A DNA stretch of 64,000 nucleotides from Enchytraeus crypticus (GCA_905160935.1 CAJHZI010000444.1:684001-748000), one strand, 5' to 3'; shown: positions 1-13,394, counted from the stretch's first letter. Made by a program: numbers and translations. The notes: generated by a model from the letters alone, not told the origin.

Positions 1-230
1 GGAATTTTGGTTTCTGAATTTCTAAAGCTTATTCATATAAGGAAATAAATAAAGAAACGTGAAAGAATGGTAAAGAAGTGTCCGACTGTTACAGGCGCCG
101 CTGTGCCACAGAGAGCGATGAATATTTTTTTTCTGATTAAGTAACTTTGAAAATCCACCGAGGCAAATCAACCCCAATAGCACTGTCACCAGCGTGTTGA
201 GGATTTCCAGGATTGAGGATTTCTGTAATA

Positions 231-476
231 GTGGTGATGAAAGTGTTGAGTGGTGATGAAAGTGTTGAGTGGTGATGAAAGTGTTGAGTGGTGATGAAAG
301 TGTTGAGTGGTGATGAAAGTGTTGACTGGTGATGAAAGTGTTGAGTGGTGATGAAAGTGTTGACTGGTGATGAAAGTGTTGACTGGTGATGAAAGTGTTG
401 AGTGGTGATGAAAGTGTTGACTGGTGATGAAAGTGTTGACTGGTGATTAGAGTGATTAGTGGTGATGAAAGTGTTG
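231..476. repeat. 19-bp minisatellite
   Basis: About 13 units of GTGGTGATGAAAGTGTTGA, with a GA/CT variant at the end. Non-coding. Confidence 0.92.
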
Positions 477-479
477 GTA

Positions 480-1340
480 ACTTAACTCATAGTTCATCAC
501 TCCATTGTCATCACTACATCTAACTTAACTCACTAGTTCACCACCCCACTGTCATCACTACATCTAACTTAACTCGCCCGTTCACCACTCCATTGTCGCA
601 GTAATTAAAGCTGAATGAAATCCAAACATTGCCCGGGGCACGAGGGTTGCCCTTGCTCCACGGTTGCTAATGGACCGCTACTGAGACTTCATTATCATTT
701 CTACAATTTACTCAAAGTCTTCGCTCACAACTAGCCGATCATTCGACCGGGACTTAATCATATCACAATGGACTCGGAGCTAAAGGGCAAACGAGCAAAT
801 ACGATCGTTTGACGGGATCAGAAGCCCCGCGCAGGCTGAACGTTGCGGTGCTTTTAAATGTAGCTGAGCGGCGTGACGTAACGTATGACGCCTGGCTGTG
901 GGGGGAGGGTTTGTGCGTAGTAATAGCATTACGTCACGTATTTATGTGTAAACAACCTGAAAATGTTTGATATGCTATGTTACATACGGTAGGCCATATA
1001 TACTTGTATATGTATCAAAGGTACTATGGTACATATACTTGTATAATTATTTATAATATACTTGTGCATTCATTAGGCCCCTATATCAATCAATCAACCA
1101 ACCAATCAAATTAATCAATCAATTTTAAATAACAATTAACCAGTAAGTTACTCAACAGAAGTAACAAAATAACTAATTAACAGACATTTCATTTCCGGTT
1201 TTTCACGGGAAGGAATAAGACGATATTAGAAACGAATTGAATGTTGAACTACTGATCTTCTTCCTCATCTGAACACATGTTCATGAGCGTAACTCTCAAA
1301 CCTACAACACAGTTCAAATTCTATTCTGTATATAATAAAC
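480..1340. other. Unique intergenic sequence, no gene seen
   Basis: Short three-copy repeat of TAACTCACTAGTTCACCAC type at 478-600, then GC-richer unique sequence with CRE-like sites. No coding frame with homology. Confidence 0.5.
866..942. promoter_or_regulatory. Cluster of CRE/ATF-like sites
   Basis: GCGTGACGTAACGTATGACG at 872-891 and ATTACGTCACGTA at 928-940 give two TGACGT-type sites about 50 bp apart, in a GC-richer segment. It could be a promoter of a gene to the left or right outside what I can see. Confidence 0.3.
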
Positions 1341-1344
1341 ATAT

Positions 1345-1345
1345 G

Positions 1346-1440
<95 letters not shown>

Positions 1441-1457
1441 TATTATGTATATATATA

Positions 1458-1541
<84 letters not shown>

Positions 1542-1597
1542 ATATATACATGTATATATATACATGTATATACATGTATATATATACATGTATATAT

Positions 1598-1648
<51 letters not shown>

Positions 1649-1650
1649 TG
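1345..1650. repeat. (TA)n with TACATGTA variants
   Basis: Long (TA)n, then TATATACATG units. The Tyr-Ile frames across it are artefacts. Confidence 0.95.
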
Positions 1651-3555
1651 TATATAGAGTATATATTCCCTATATAGTGTATTTGTTGCAGACACTAGCG
1701 AATGATCGAGTACAAGGCTAATCTATAATCTATGATTATACTGATATGAGGCAGACAATTATTACTCACTTCCTTCCAATTTCAATCGATTTCTTTCAAT
1801 TTTACAATATAGGTATCAACGGACCATCCACTGCTCTAAACTATTCAATAAAACAAATACTGATAGACTGACGTTCGCATCTGTTGAGCGGCGCGGTCCA
1901 TAAAGAGCTTCCGCCAGGCGGCGACTCCTTTAAGATAGAGTACGCTTTGAGGCGGCCCCTTTCTTCTCTAGAATCCCATACAACGCGTATAGCACCGTGT
2001 CGTCGTCTTTAGTTTTTCACATTTTTATGCCATAAAGACAAATATTTGCCTAGAACGGCTATCCTTTCGCTGTAGGCCTCCGTTAATGATTTTTTAGACT
2101 ATTAGGAAAGAAATTTCCTCGTGAAGGATGAGTAGAGTATGGAGTGGGATTCATGATAAGATTTTTAAAATTTGTCTACTGGCGTTGTTATACAGTACAA
2201 CCTTACTGGCATAGTAATTAGATGAACTGTTTGAAAATAAAATTATCAATTTCTATTTAATTTAGAATCTGTTTAGTTACTTGTTGCATAGGTTGACGTT
2301 CTGATAATTTTTAAAAATTTCTTTCCTCTTTCGCAACCTGGGTAAGCTCAACGAATTAATTCTGCTATTTTCTGAGGATAATATTTCTCTAAAGAGTCAT
2401 AAAAACTAATGCTTATTACCAGAAATTTGTCACTAGAGATTACATGGGTTAATTGACAATCTTATCTTTTTCTATTTTTAAATGTTACGAAACTTTTTAA
2501 TATTCAGGTCTACAGTACACATTCTTACTCACTTGCTACCATCACACTCCTTTGAGCCATATCTGCACCCTAATGTAGCACATTTACGGTTGGTCTATTC
2601 TTCGGTTGGCTGGACAGAAAGTTGGGAATAACTAATGGACTTCCTTAAAATCTGACTATAATAAACTTACATGCACATACATACATTAGGTACGTGCATA
2701 GATACGTACATAAAGTTTTCAACGTTAGACCCTTAAGTGTAAATATAAAATAATCGAAAAGTGGCATTTTATATTTAAAATATTTATGATAGGTATATTG
2801 TGAAAAGCATCAAATATTGCTAAACAAATTTAATTTCGAAGAGAGTACTACGTATCAGTATTAGTGAAATACCATTAAGAAAAACTGCTGTTGAACGCTG
2901 CAGTATCTATTGCAGGACATGCTTTCAAGGAAGCCTCAGTTTAAACACGTGGTACTATTCCTGCCGGCTGATCTCATAGGTGTCGATGGACCATTGCATG
3001 GGAGTGTGTGCTATAGCGTAGAGGCGGTACTGCTTTGATCTATTGATTATGTAAGAACATTTTCAACCTAAGTGCCTAATGATTGCATTACTGTATTGAA
3101 TTTTATGTCTCGGGGCTGTGTGCTCAATGGTAAATATTAGCAGACTGTCTTCACAGAGGTTGAGACTCTAGCAGAAAGTACATCATGTTTGACGTGATGC
3201 CTCTATCAGAAAGTACTTTATCTTGAAAACACTGCAAAACTAAGGCTTCTCCGACAGTTCGAGACGTCAATTGTTCTAGATTTCGGGCATGATGCTCAGA
3301 ATTTTTGGGCTTCTGAAATTGGTATTAGTTAATAAAGGTGATTTATAGCTTTTAGTTAGTTATCAGCCCATAGTTGTCAGCTTACCCAAATCAATTAGGC
3401 ATTATTTTCATATTTCAACGCTATAACAATATTTTTGTGAAACCGCCATAATTGTCATTCTATTACGCCTTATAACTTAAAATCTAAGAAATGCCATTAG
3501 GTTATATCTCAATTTTGGTCGGCATTTGAACCTTAGACCTGAATTACCAACTGTA
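1650..3555. other. Unique intergenic sequence, no gene seen
   Basis: AT-rich. 1880-2010 is GC-richer (TTGAGCGGCGCGGTCC, CGCCAGGCGGCGACTC) and stands out, but no motif or frame was identified. Confidence 0.5.
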
Positions 3556-3559
3556 ATAC

Positions 3560-3765
3560 TAGAACTGTGCTAGAACTGTACCAATTCCCTCCAGAATATC
3601 CTCTTTTGTTACCTTTGAGTCCAGCTAATCCTTTCCAATCGTCTCAATATCCACATTTCCAATGCCTCTGGGTTCGTGCTCTTCCTTTCTTAACGTCCGA
3701 ACATGTATTACATCCATACAATAGCGTGGTCGAAACCAAGGTTTCACTACCTTTTATTATGATAA
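3560..3765 (-). mobile_element. Same LINE family, decayed RT fragment
   Basis: The plus strand reads CATACAATAGCGTGGTCGAA and CCACATTTCCAATGCCTCTG, the complement of the LLYGCE / LEALEMW region seen at 5460-5950, with several disruptions. Confidence 0.55.
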
Positions 3766-3949
3766 TAATTTAAGCAATAGTAATAAATAATAATTGAATA
3801 AAATTTACTGTAGTTAATTATTGTATTAACTAATCATAGAAAGAAGCACTGCAATCAAGAAAACATAGGCAATTAATTAATGGAGTTCCAGGCCTGCACA
3901 ATATATCGAGCCTATTATAATAAATAGACTACTATACATGAGGATAGAT

Positions 3950-4166
3950 ACGCAAAGGCTGCAGTTAATTGGAAGCCAACTCAAGGAAAAATAAAACGAG
4001 GAAGACCTAGAAGTACTTGGCTAAATACGATCAACAAGGATTGAGAGCATTAAACATTTCATGGGAAGAAGCTGTGAAGATTGCTGATGATAGAAACGAA
4101 TGGAGGAATGTTGCCTCCCTATGTTCTGTACAGAACGCAAGGAACTGATGATGATGATGATGATTA
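3950..4166 (+). mobile_element. LINE ORF2 C-terminal fragment with (GAT)n tail
   Basis: Reads RYAKAAVNWKPTQGKIKRGR, PRSTWLNTI, a frameshift, then ISWEEAVKIADDRNEWRNV and a stop followed by (TGA)n at 4150-4166. The RGRP.TW and DR..WR motifs mark the end of a non-LTR RT polyprotein, of a different family from the GCESW fragments. Confidence 0.7.
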
Positions 4167-4369
4167 TACATGTACATGTAGAACTGTCATCAGAAAATAG
4201 ATCATTACGGCATCGGTGAATCTTCTAAACTCTTCCTTATTGTCATAAGTGACGGGAGTTTTCGCCCAGACGTTTTACATTCATTAAGATTAAATCTCTG
4301 GGCCATATGTCTGTCGCATTGTCACATGTGTCTTTCACTTTGTCACACGATATATTGTTGTCACACCGA

Positions 4370-4525
4370 GAGTGGCTCCAAATAACATTGCTACAATCGC
4401 CACAATTATCAAAATTATGACAATTAACTCATAGTCAACAACAACAAAAAGCAACACCAACAACAATAGGATTATAGTGCTACTGTTGACCATAACAACA
4501 TCCATCACTGTGAAACCAAATCAAA
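4370..4525 (-). mobile_element. L2/CR1-like LINE 3' end fragment
   Basis: Diverged minus-strand copy: ATAGTGCTACTGTTGACCAT followed by ACATCCATCACTGTGAAACC and a segment matching the AAATCAAAACCGATGAGCAG end. An AACAACAAC-type tail is on the left. Confidence 0.5.
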
Positions 4526-4689
4526 ACCGATGAGCAGAGTGAGGGGTCCATAAATGGTTCGAGCCAAAATCCGGATAAACAGTCCAAGGAAGGGTACTAG
4601 CGGAGTCAAGCAGGTACAGAGCTGCTGCAGTATTGAATTGCTTGCTGTTGAAGGTCACGTGTACAACACCGACATCTCTCCCTCTGGTG

Positions 4690-4930
4690 AGGAACTGGAC
4701 GTTAACTCTTCGTTATATTGTATCGTATTATATTGTATTATAATGTATTGAATTGTGTTATATTGCATTGCATTGTGTTGTGTTGAGTTGTATTGTATTG
4801 TATTGTATTATATTATATTGTATTATAGTGTTTTGTACTGTATTATTCTATACTGTATAACATTGTATTGTGTCGCATTGTATTATATTGTATTGTACTG
4901 TATTATGCTGTATCGTACTGTTCTGCTAAA
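4690..4930. repeat. TATTGTATTG-type repeat
   Basis: Imperfect 5-10 bp units of TTGTATTGTATTATA. Related AATAGAATAATGTAATAG-type repeats follow at 5050-5245. Confidence 0.85.
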
Positions 4931-4974
4931 TGCAATATAGTAAAGATTATGAATGCAATATAGTTAAGCATCTT

Positions 4975-5050
4975 TAAATCATCTAACATACCTAATCTCG
5001 GCCTGCCTCTACCTCTTTTCCTTTCCATTCTATCTTCTATGACCTCTATA
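4975..5050 (-). mobile_element. Same LINE family, short ORF2 C-terminal fragment
   Basis: Plus strand AATCATCTAACATACCTAAT and CTCGGCCTGCCTCTACC, the complement of the [10 protein letters not shown] segment. It is inserted in an AT-rich tandem region. Confidence 0.5.
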
Positions 5051-5459
5051 AAATAGTATACTCAATTATATACTGTACGTTATAATGCAATGTAATAGAA
5101 TAATAAAATAGTGCATAAGATAATATACTCTATTATATACAGTACTTACTAATGCAATGTAATAGAATAATGTAATAGCATATAAAATAATAGACTCTAT
5201 TATATACTGTACGCTATAATGCTTTATAGTAGAATAATACAATACAATTAGAGAGACGAGGTTTGGCGTCTGATAGGATGAGATATGGATCAGCTGACAC
5301 TGCCGATGTCTCGTCGCGTAGTCATCTGACTGACAGACGATAAAGAGATTGACTCAGCGTCCTTAACAGACCTGTCAGGAATGATTAGCCGAATCATCCG
5401 AAGAATAGAAGTATAGCGTAAACTGTACCACCAGTAGCTGCACGTGTTCTGCTAGTGCC

Positions 5460-5950
5460 GGCTAAACTCTCTTTGTGTTTCTTAGTGCACTGTCTACTGG
5501 CAGGTCCATGGTATATAACGCCTCCACTTTTCTCTGTCTTCCGCTTTCCTCTTCATGTTTAAATATGAGTGGGTCTTAGATCATCTAACATACCTAACCT
5601 CGGCCTGCCTCTGCCTCTTTTTCCTTCCATTCTACTTTCCATGACCTCTCTTAATAGACCTTCCCCCCCTTAGAATGTGCCCTATCCATCTCTTCTTCCT
5701 ATTTCTTAATACATTTATCAACTGTCTATCTGTGCCAACTCTCTCCAGGACTTCCTCATTTGTAACCTTTTGGGTCCAGCTAATCCTCTCCACTCTTCAA
5801 ATCCACATTTCCAATGCCTCCAATTTCCTAATATCTTCCTTCCTTAAGGTCCATGATTCACATCCATACAATAGCGTGGTCTTAACCACAGTTTTCAATA
5901 TATTTATCTTTGTATCTTTCCTTAAATTTTTTGTAAAAGATTCTTTGAGA
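5460..5950 (-). mobile_element. Non-LTR retrotransposon, RT C-terminal fragment
   Basis: On the minus strand: VVKTTLLYGCESWTLRKEDI, RKLEALEMWI, then diverged finger-like and GRPRL-type segments and the 3' terminus (TGGACCTGCCAGTAGACAGT). LLYGCETW followed by the EMW segment is standard for the region after the RT thumb in RTE/Jockey-like LINEs. Truncated and frameshifted. Confidence 0.75.
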
Positions 5951-6245
5951 TGCCGGATAAACATGATATTGAAAAATGCAAACGTAAAATGCAATCTTAA
6001 TCAAGCCATTTGATAAATAAACGAAATATTAATTCTCACAAATTGATCAACTACTAAATATTTAGATATATAGTTTGGAGCTTACATAGTATTCAAACAG
6101 AAAATTTTACTAAGATATCTGTATTATTTAAACAAATAAAATTATAACTCTTTAATATTTAATATTTTTTCCAGATACTCAGGTGAAATTTTTAAATAGA
6201 TTTTTCCTGCATTCGTTCATTCTAAGACTCTATTACTGCTCTCTG

Positions 6246-6690
6246 ATGGTACAGCTACTGGTAGGACAGCTACTGGTGGTACAGCTACTGGTGTACAGCT
6301 ACTGGTGGTACAGCTACTGGTGTACAGCTACTGGTGTACAGCTACTGGTGGTACAGCTACTGGTGGAACAGCTACTGGTGGAACAGCTACTGGTGGTACA
6401 GCTACTGGTGGTACAGCTACTGGTGGTACAGCTACTGGTGGTACAGCTACTGGTGGTACAGCTACTGGTGGTACAGCTACTGGTGGAACAGCTACTGGTG
6501 GAACAGCTACTGGTGGTAGAGCTACTGGTGGTAGAGCTACTGGTGGTACAGCTACTGGTGGTACAGCTACTGGTGGTACAGCTACTGGTGGTACAGCTAC
6601 TGATGGTACAGCTACTGGTGGTACAACTACAGATGCTACAGCTACATATGCTACAACTACTGGTGGTACAGCTACTGGTGTATAGCTGGT
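6246..6690. repeat. 15-bp minisatellite, open in many frames
   Basis: About 28 units of GGTACAGCTACTGGT with GGAACA and GGTAGA variants. Because the unit is a multiple of three and lacks stops in most frames, both strands give long frames; no start context or homology supports a gene. Confidence 0.92.
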
Positions 6691-6699
6691 GCTACTGCT

Positions 6700-9600
6700 A
6701 CAGATGCTACGGCCATTGGTGACGCTGGTTATCACGTCTACACGCTACTTTCTACAGAGGAGCAGTTAATGAAGTGTGTCGTTTGTCGGTACGGAACGTC
6801 TCAATGTTATTTTAGCAACCAATCAAATAGCGGGTGTTAAACAGTATTGACCGACAAACATTCGTAGCATTGATCCGGGCACGAATACAGTAACACCCTC
6901 CTCCAATCGAATGACAACTACTGTGTCCCTCTCCGAAATTTCCAGAAATCAGTTTAGTTTGCATTAAATGATCAGAATTATTTCCTAGAATTGAGTAGAA
7001 TAATTTCACCTTTTGAAAAGTCTAAATCATTTTGAATAGAGCTACGGAAATAATGTATTTGTCGTAGAAAATCAATTCAGGAGCATATGTCAAAATATTA
7101 AATCTTTTCGGAATGTAATTCAGTTTTTAATTCAGAGGTCATTCCTGAAAATAGTTACACTATGATCAATTTATATAGTAGGCTTAAATAAAAACTTCAT
7201 CTTTGTTAAGAGGCGTTCAATACTAGGGTCGAAAGATTTTATTTCAAATTCGATGGAAGGATTGTGAAATTAGATCAACTGAGAGAGAAAAATGTTTATT
7301 TCAATAGCCTCAAAATATACAGTGACATACACAAACAAGGCCGTTAAAGAGGTCACAAGTAGCCTATCTAGTTGACCACAAATCAAATGGGGGGGGGGGA
7401 TTTAGCGCACTCAGTTAAGCTGCGCGTCAGTTGAAAGAAGTAAAGCCACGCTGCACACGGTTAGTAAATTGTGGGCGACCACTTTGGAAGACCGCGTGTA
7501 GACAGCTTTGAAAGTAAACAATCCCCAGGGTGTTGGAGGTTATTCTTAAATCCGCGCCGGCTGCTATTGGAGCGCCAACAAAAGGCAACGATTACTAATA
7601 ACCATGGAGAGGAATGGAGGAAATAACGAAAACTACAAAAACAGGAACTTAAGAAAGGAAACATTGTAAACACATGCGGTATGTCATGTGTGTAACTATA
7701 CGGAATAAAAAAATAAAATAAAAAGTAACTCATCCACTGAGCTTCCAATGGCACTGAATTTATTGATTTAATGATTTAATGATTGATCCATCGATTTTTA
7801 ATTTAAACGAATGGAAAAGTCTCAAATAGGGGATTGGCTGATGGTGTGGTGTAGGACAGAGAGGATTTGAGACAGTCTACTCGTATACTGACCCTGGTTA
7901 AACTGGGTTTCAAGGAAGGATTATGATGATGATGATGATGATTGATCCATCGATTGTGTCTAGAAATCACTTTAAAATTATCATCTAAGATCTATAAAAC
8001 GTTTTTTAATCTATGCGCTCAGATGTCTTTGAAGTTTTAACTAACTGAGCCGCCTCAGATTGCCGCCATATTTAACTTCCTCTACTGAACAATGATGAGC
8101 ATCCGAGCAAACAATCTATTGACGCATTCCAGAACAATGCCGCATCCTTCATTATGAGAGTCGCGTTAGCAATGGATATTCTCTAGTATCCTTTAAAACA
8201 GTCTAACCGGACCCGTATGTATATCTTTAGAGCCGACAACTGTACACGGTGCAATTAGAGCTGACAACTGTACACGGTGCAAAATATTGAGCAATAGAGT
8301 TGAACCACTATTTGAAAAATGGCTTTATTGAAGTGATGGAATTCAGTTGAATTTCAAATTAAATTCTAGAATTGGACCTGCCATCAGATAATTTCCTTGC
8401 TTTTGGTAGATAAATATGCTTATATTCTTCAACATGCATTAGAATTTTATGCCAAATTGTATCAGATAATCTAGTAGTGTATGAAAGATAGTATCTTTTG
8501 TATTTCTTGCGTATGATGTGGCCTAAAGTGAAATAAATATGATTCAATTCAGTTCACTGTTAATTTTTGAATTTCTGATTCTATTCAAACCAGTCGACTA
8601 ATCAAAATTTGATTGATCAATAGATTTTGATATCAAGACGCCGAATTCTGACTAAAGTAAGAGCATCGAGGATATGCGATCAAACCGTTCTCAATAATGA
8701 TTAGCAAATACGTGAAATAGTAATAAAATATTATACAATCTTTATTTAACCAAATTCATGGCAGTAAGAAACACATACAGTAGAAATCAACAACATAAAT
8801 CAATATAACGTAAATGAAGAAAGTAAACATTTATAATTAGAGTACCAAACGCAATTCCTTCTCAAATATAATTAGTATTAGTTACGTCAATAACTCTTTA
8901 AAATAATTCCAAAATTTATGCCTGGTACAGGACAATGAGTCTTGACTCTCAATTGAATATTTTCTTTTAATGGTTACATAGTCCAAATAGTCAGGATATT
9001 GAGCCTCTGAATTCTCAGTTAAGCTATTAGAAGTTACCGATTTATGCAAGAAGTTAAATCAATGGTAATTATATAATATCTCAAAGTTATAGCTATATGC
9101 AGTCTAGAAAAAGATATTTCGTAATTATATCTCTCTCCTATAAAAGAACATTTGGAAACAAATACTTCTAAGAAGGAACAAAGCCGGAAGTATAAAGATA
9201 TGCGATTAAACACTTATCAATGAAGTTGAATGAAAAGCCAGGAAACAAATGAAATAATGCATGAAAGAAGATGAGCTGTTACTAGTATATCGAAGCGACA
9301 TAAAACATGAACCACCAGAGATCGATAGATTCACAGGTTTGAACAATACACACAGTTAAATAATGATTATAACTTTACGGTTGATTTAATCCACAAATAC
9401 TCTGTAATAATTATATCACAGCAATTAACACCTTGCTGAATTCTTTATCAAAAGCCTTTTTGAAGCTATTATAAAGACATCATAAACTTACGCCCAATTG
9501 CTTGCAATCAAATTATATGGGCGTGAACTGTAAATAAATCAGGAAAATCCTCGAAATTACTAACGTGTCAAGCGAAGCAGCCAAATATTTTAACTAAATC

Positions 9601-9785
9601 TTAATCGATGGAACACAATTAGTTGTATTGCAAACAAATGACGCTATCAATTAAAAAGTTCAAGCTATTTATATAGTGAACTAGTAGTAAGAAGACTTGG
9701 ATACTGTTACTCTTTTCAGATCTCGTTTAATCAGTTCGAGAGGGTCTCTTTTGTTTTCACATCTGAATACTTTTGTATATCTCAC
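6700..9785. other. Intergenic sequence, no gene seen
   Basis: Apart from repeat B (7790-7945) and a short direct repeat of GACAACTGTACACGGTGCA at 8233-8282, it is unique AT-rich DNA without recognisable coding sequence. 7390-7640 is GC-richer. Confidence 0.5.
7790..7945 (+). repeat. Interspersed repeat B with (GAT)n tail
   Basis: Blocks GGAAAAGTCTCAAATAGGGG, GGATTTGAGACAGTCTACTC and CCTGGTTAAACTGGGTTTCA, ending in (ATG)n. The same order occurs at least six more times in the window. Non-coding; probably a retroelement 3' end. Confidence 0.65.
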
Positions 9786-9789
9786 AGTT

Positions 9790-9928
9790 GTAAAAGCTGG
9801 TAAAGCTAATGTTAACGTCAGTTTCCTCATTCGAAAGCAATGTCAGTGACAGGAGAGCTCAGAATTTAAACCCCGCACCTTTTGATCCGCAGTCGAGTAT
9901 CTTACCGACTTCGTCACTGGCTCCAGCC
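9790..9928 (-). mobile_element. SINE-A copy (tRNA-derived)
   Basis: Full-length diverged copy. On the minus strand: GGCTGGAGCCAGTGACGAAG head, box A-like and box B-like (GGGGTTTAAATTC) sites, then the conserved tail GAGGAAACTGACGTTAACAT and a TTTACCAGCTTTTA end. Confidence 0.8.
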
Positions 9929-10220
9929 GAGATATAATCTATAGTGATAGAATCAAAATAAACTACGTACAGATGGAGAGAGAGAGAGAGAGAGAGAGAT
10001 AAAGAGAAAGAGAAAACGAAGGAGGCGACGAGATAGTACATCGAAGAATGAAAGGTAGAAGGAGGAACATAATGGAAAGAGAGATAGAAGGAAGAACATA
10101 ATGGAAAGAGAGGTAGATGGAAGACTGGAGCAGTAAGATAAAGGATCGTGGACTGTATTATTACATAAGTGCAGTCCCGTGGAGAGGGCAAACAAGTGAG
10201 CAAATAAGAGAAAAAATCAT

Positions 10221-10445
10221 CACATCCCTCTATCAATCTTCTCTTCTCATTCATCTAAAGTTCTTCTTCACATCCCTCTATCAATCTTCTCTTATTTTCT
10301 CATTCACATGGAGTTCTTCACATCCCTCTATCAATTTTCTCTTCTCATTTTTCTACAGTTCTTCATCATATCCCTCTATCAATCTGCTCTTTAACTCATC
10401 TAGAATTACTACATCACATTTCTCTATCAATATTCTCTTCTCGTG
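10221..10445. repeat. About 58-bp tandem repeat
   Basis: Roughly four to five units of ACATCCCTCTATCAATCTTC + TCTTCTCATTCATC... with length variation. Preceded by (GA)n at 9973-10000. Confidence 0.8.
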
Positions 10446-11034
10446 GGTTTGATATTACTTCAATCTAATATTCCAATGTTATAAGTTAAATCAGAAAAAA
10501 GTAAACTCATACGGAAATCTATATGTTGTTCTCTATCAAGTATCAGGTCCAAAGTTCATATTCCTACTCAAAATATGTTTACTTGTTTATTAAAAGATCT
10601 TCAAAACCAACAAGTTGATCTTTTCAAACGTCAAGGCTTTTGTTAATATTTAATATTTTTAGTCTATTTTATAGTGTTCCGAACATAGCCCAATATCTAC
10701 ATGTAGAATACACTACAACAAGACTCGACAAAAGCACAAGAACTTGCAAGTTAAAAGGTGAATGTTAAAAGAAGGGCCATTATTGTGGGAGTAGTTATTA
10801 ATAGCATAAAGTCAACACCGGTACGGCGCTAAGTGAAAGGAATTTAAAGAGGATTAAGTAGATAATGCTTATAGGGTTTAGCAGAAACTTTATTCGATCT
10901 TATATCTCTTAACCCAGCAGCTCAACACCTGCAAGTTTTGCCTTCAGGCTACAATCAACTGTCAGTCAACACAATGTAGCCTTCTCTGCGGCCTTCCGTC
11001 CACTGCTTGGACTAATAGTGTCTCCGAGGCACAA

Positions 11035-11130
11035 AATCATACATCTTTTTGCTCGCCTGCTTGATTTTGCCTCAATAGTGCTCGATGTTATCATTGATGA
11101 CTGTAGCACTCTAATTGTTGTTATGTGCTA
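11035..11130 (+). mobile_element. L2/CR1-like LINE 3' end fragment
   Basis: Reads TGCTCGATGTTATCATTGAT and TGTAGCACTCTAATTGTTGT, the shared 3' terminus of the family. No coding part was recognised. Confidence 0.6.
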
Positions 11131-11320
11131 TGTGTTATAGGTATATACTCAAGTATAGCAAACTGATAAGATAATAGAGAGAATTATGTTTGTTTAAAAA
11201 ATACTCAAAAAATGCAATAGGCCGTCAAAGAGGTTATAAAAGCTCTCTAGTTGACCACCCATCAGGTATACATAAAAATACAAACTACAAAAATATGCAA
11301 ACTAAAAGTGAAAAAGCAAG

Positions 11321-11321
<1 letters not shown>

Positions 11322-11369
<48 letters not shown>

Positions 11370-11685
11370 GCAGGATAAATCTTTTGGCTAGGTTGTAGTA
11401 AACTATAGTGCCTATGAATCGATGAAAGAGGCTAAATATTTTGACTAGGTTTTGATAGGCTAGTGCCTATGAATCGATGCAATAGGCTAAATCTTTTAAC
11501 TAGGTTGTAGTATAGGCAAGTGCCTATGAATCGATACAGTAGGCTAAATCTTTTGACTAGATTTTGGTTGGCTAGTGCCTATGAATCGATGAAAGAGGCT
11601 AAATCTTTTAACTAGGTTTTGGTAGGCTAGTGCCAATGAATCGATGCAATAGGCCAAATCTCTTAACTGTGTTGTAGTAGGTAAT
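11322..11685. repeat. (TA)n and about 58-bp tandem repeat
   Basis: (TA)n at 11322-11366, then about five units of AAATCTTTTGACTAGGTTTT + GGTAGGCTAGTGCCTATGAA + TCGATGCAATAGGCT. Confidence 0.9.
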
Positions 11686-11699
11686 ACATTAATCAGGGA

Positions 11700-13390
11700 T
11701 TAAAGTGCTCCGCCGCTGTTCTAACAAGATTCCGTCAATGAACACATCATAACGACAACTCTGCTTTAATTCTTTTAACAAATACTCGCTACTTGTGAAT
11801 TATTGTTATACAGAAATCTCTGTTTCGTCTACAAGGCGGCTTTAAGTCTATTTAAAGCGTCTTGATGTTCCAGATGTTGCCAGTATAATACTCTAATACC
11901 CCATAAGCAGCAAAACAACGGATTAGATTATTTCGTTGCTGTCGGCTATGCTACTATAGTCGTTGATCTACTGTACATGTATATAAAGATTTCTGGAAAA
12001 TAATGCGCCGCTGTTTGCAAGTTAAGCGACCGTATAATTTGAGTCATTGAATCGGGAATTACGTACAAAAAGCTTTGATATTTTATCCTACATAAGATAT
12101 AGCCTTTATTTATTTTGAATTAATCTCAATACGGTTTAATGGCGGGATTTAGGATAGTAGATGTAATCAAAACATCAGCACGTGGACAATGTTGTGTCAG
12201 CTGCAATAATGATACATCAAAGCTGCTAAAAGGCCTTTAGCATGTAGAAAATAAAACACTTTTTCGTGGATTATTGTAAACAAAATTCTTTTCAAAACTA
12301 TTTTCGTATTATTAGGAGCCCAAATCCCATAATTTATTGATTTTATTATATTTTATTTATTATATTTTATTTATTGATACGATATTGACACGATTTATTG
12401 GGGGATTACTGGAGATAAAATTTTCAAGTAAAAAATATCGAGTAGCATGGTTTATATCTAAATGCTTTCAGGGTGAATAAGAATCAGGGATTCAAAAAAA
12501 CAAGGTTCTACCTAGAACGCGCGAGGTTATTAGTAAAAGTATTCAAAGGTAGGCCTAAAGTCCTTAATTCAATCTAATACGTTAACAAGTTCGAGTTTGA
12601 TGGAGGAATTGATAGCGGAGATGCTTGATAGCAGCTGCACATGGTTCAAATCACGGCCAGATCAGTCTAGTTTTCAGCAATATCATCGTGTAAAAAGCCT
12701 ATGTTAACATCAGTTTCCTCACTCGAAAGCGATGTCAGTGACGGAAGAGCCCAGGATTTGAACCCCGCGCATACTGATCCGCAGTCGAATATCATTCCGA
12801 CATTGTCACTGGCTCCAGCCATTGTAAAACGTAAGTTAAATTAATTATCCGTATAATTTGTTTATTTACATATTAATGGCAAATAAATTGTTGCAACATC
12901 AGAGATTAAAATAGTGTCAAACAGGAAATAATATTTATTGTTATGTAATGCAATTTTTATAACATGCATAATAAATAAACAAACAACAATGGAGTATTTA
13001 CAATATGTCAATCACAATCACAACATAAATAAACTATAACACTGAATTAGTGCCGATGCTACTAAATACAAAATGCAATTATAAATTTATAACTTGAAAG
13101 AAATTAGCCTACTATTTGTGTAAAGTTAAGTGCGAAAGTTCGAAATTGTAAAATACCAATTGAAGCTACTGAGTCTTTAACCAGAATAAGAACTCCTAGC
13201 AAGAAAATAATTAACCTAATATATGTTAGGGGATTAAAAGAAAATTAGTTTGGTTACGGCGTTTTTTTATACGAAGAGCTAATTTTCAAAGTTGCTTTAT
13301 CAAAAAAACGAGCGCAAATAAAACATTTCTCTCACACCAATGTGACTGGAGAAGAGCGCCTCTCATTGGATAAAATGGCTGTTCTTTGAC
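11700..13390. other. Intergenic sequence, no gene seen
   Basis: Contains one SINE-A copy (12690-12820); otherwise unique and AT-rich. Confidence 0.5.
12690..12820 (-). mobile_element. SINE-A copy (tRNA-derived)
   Basis: Minus-strand copy with box B GGTTCAAATCC and the GAGGAAACTGATGTTAACAT tail; the head reads GGCTGGAGCCAGTGACAATG. Confidence 0.78.
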
Positions 13391-13394
13391 AAAC

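Noticed and set aside
1265..1721. Several overlapping Tyr-Ile-rich reading frames
   Set aside because: They are readings of (TA)n and TACATG repeats on both strands; no homology or splice signals.
6183..6735. Long frames of ATGG, LLVVQ or VAVPP repeats on both strands
   Set aside because: A 15-bp minisatellite without stop codons yields frames in several phases; nothing indicates translation.
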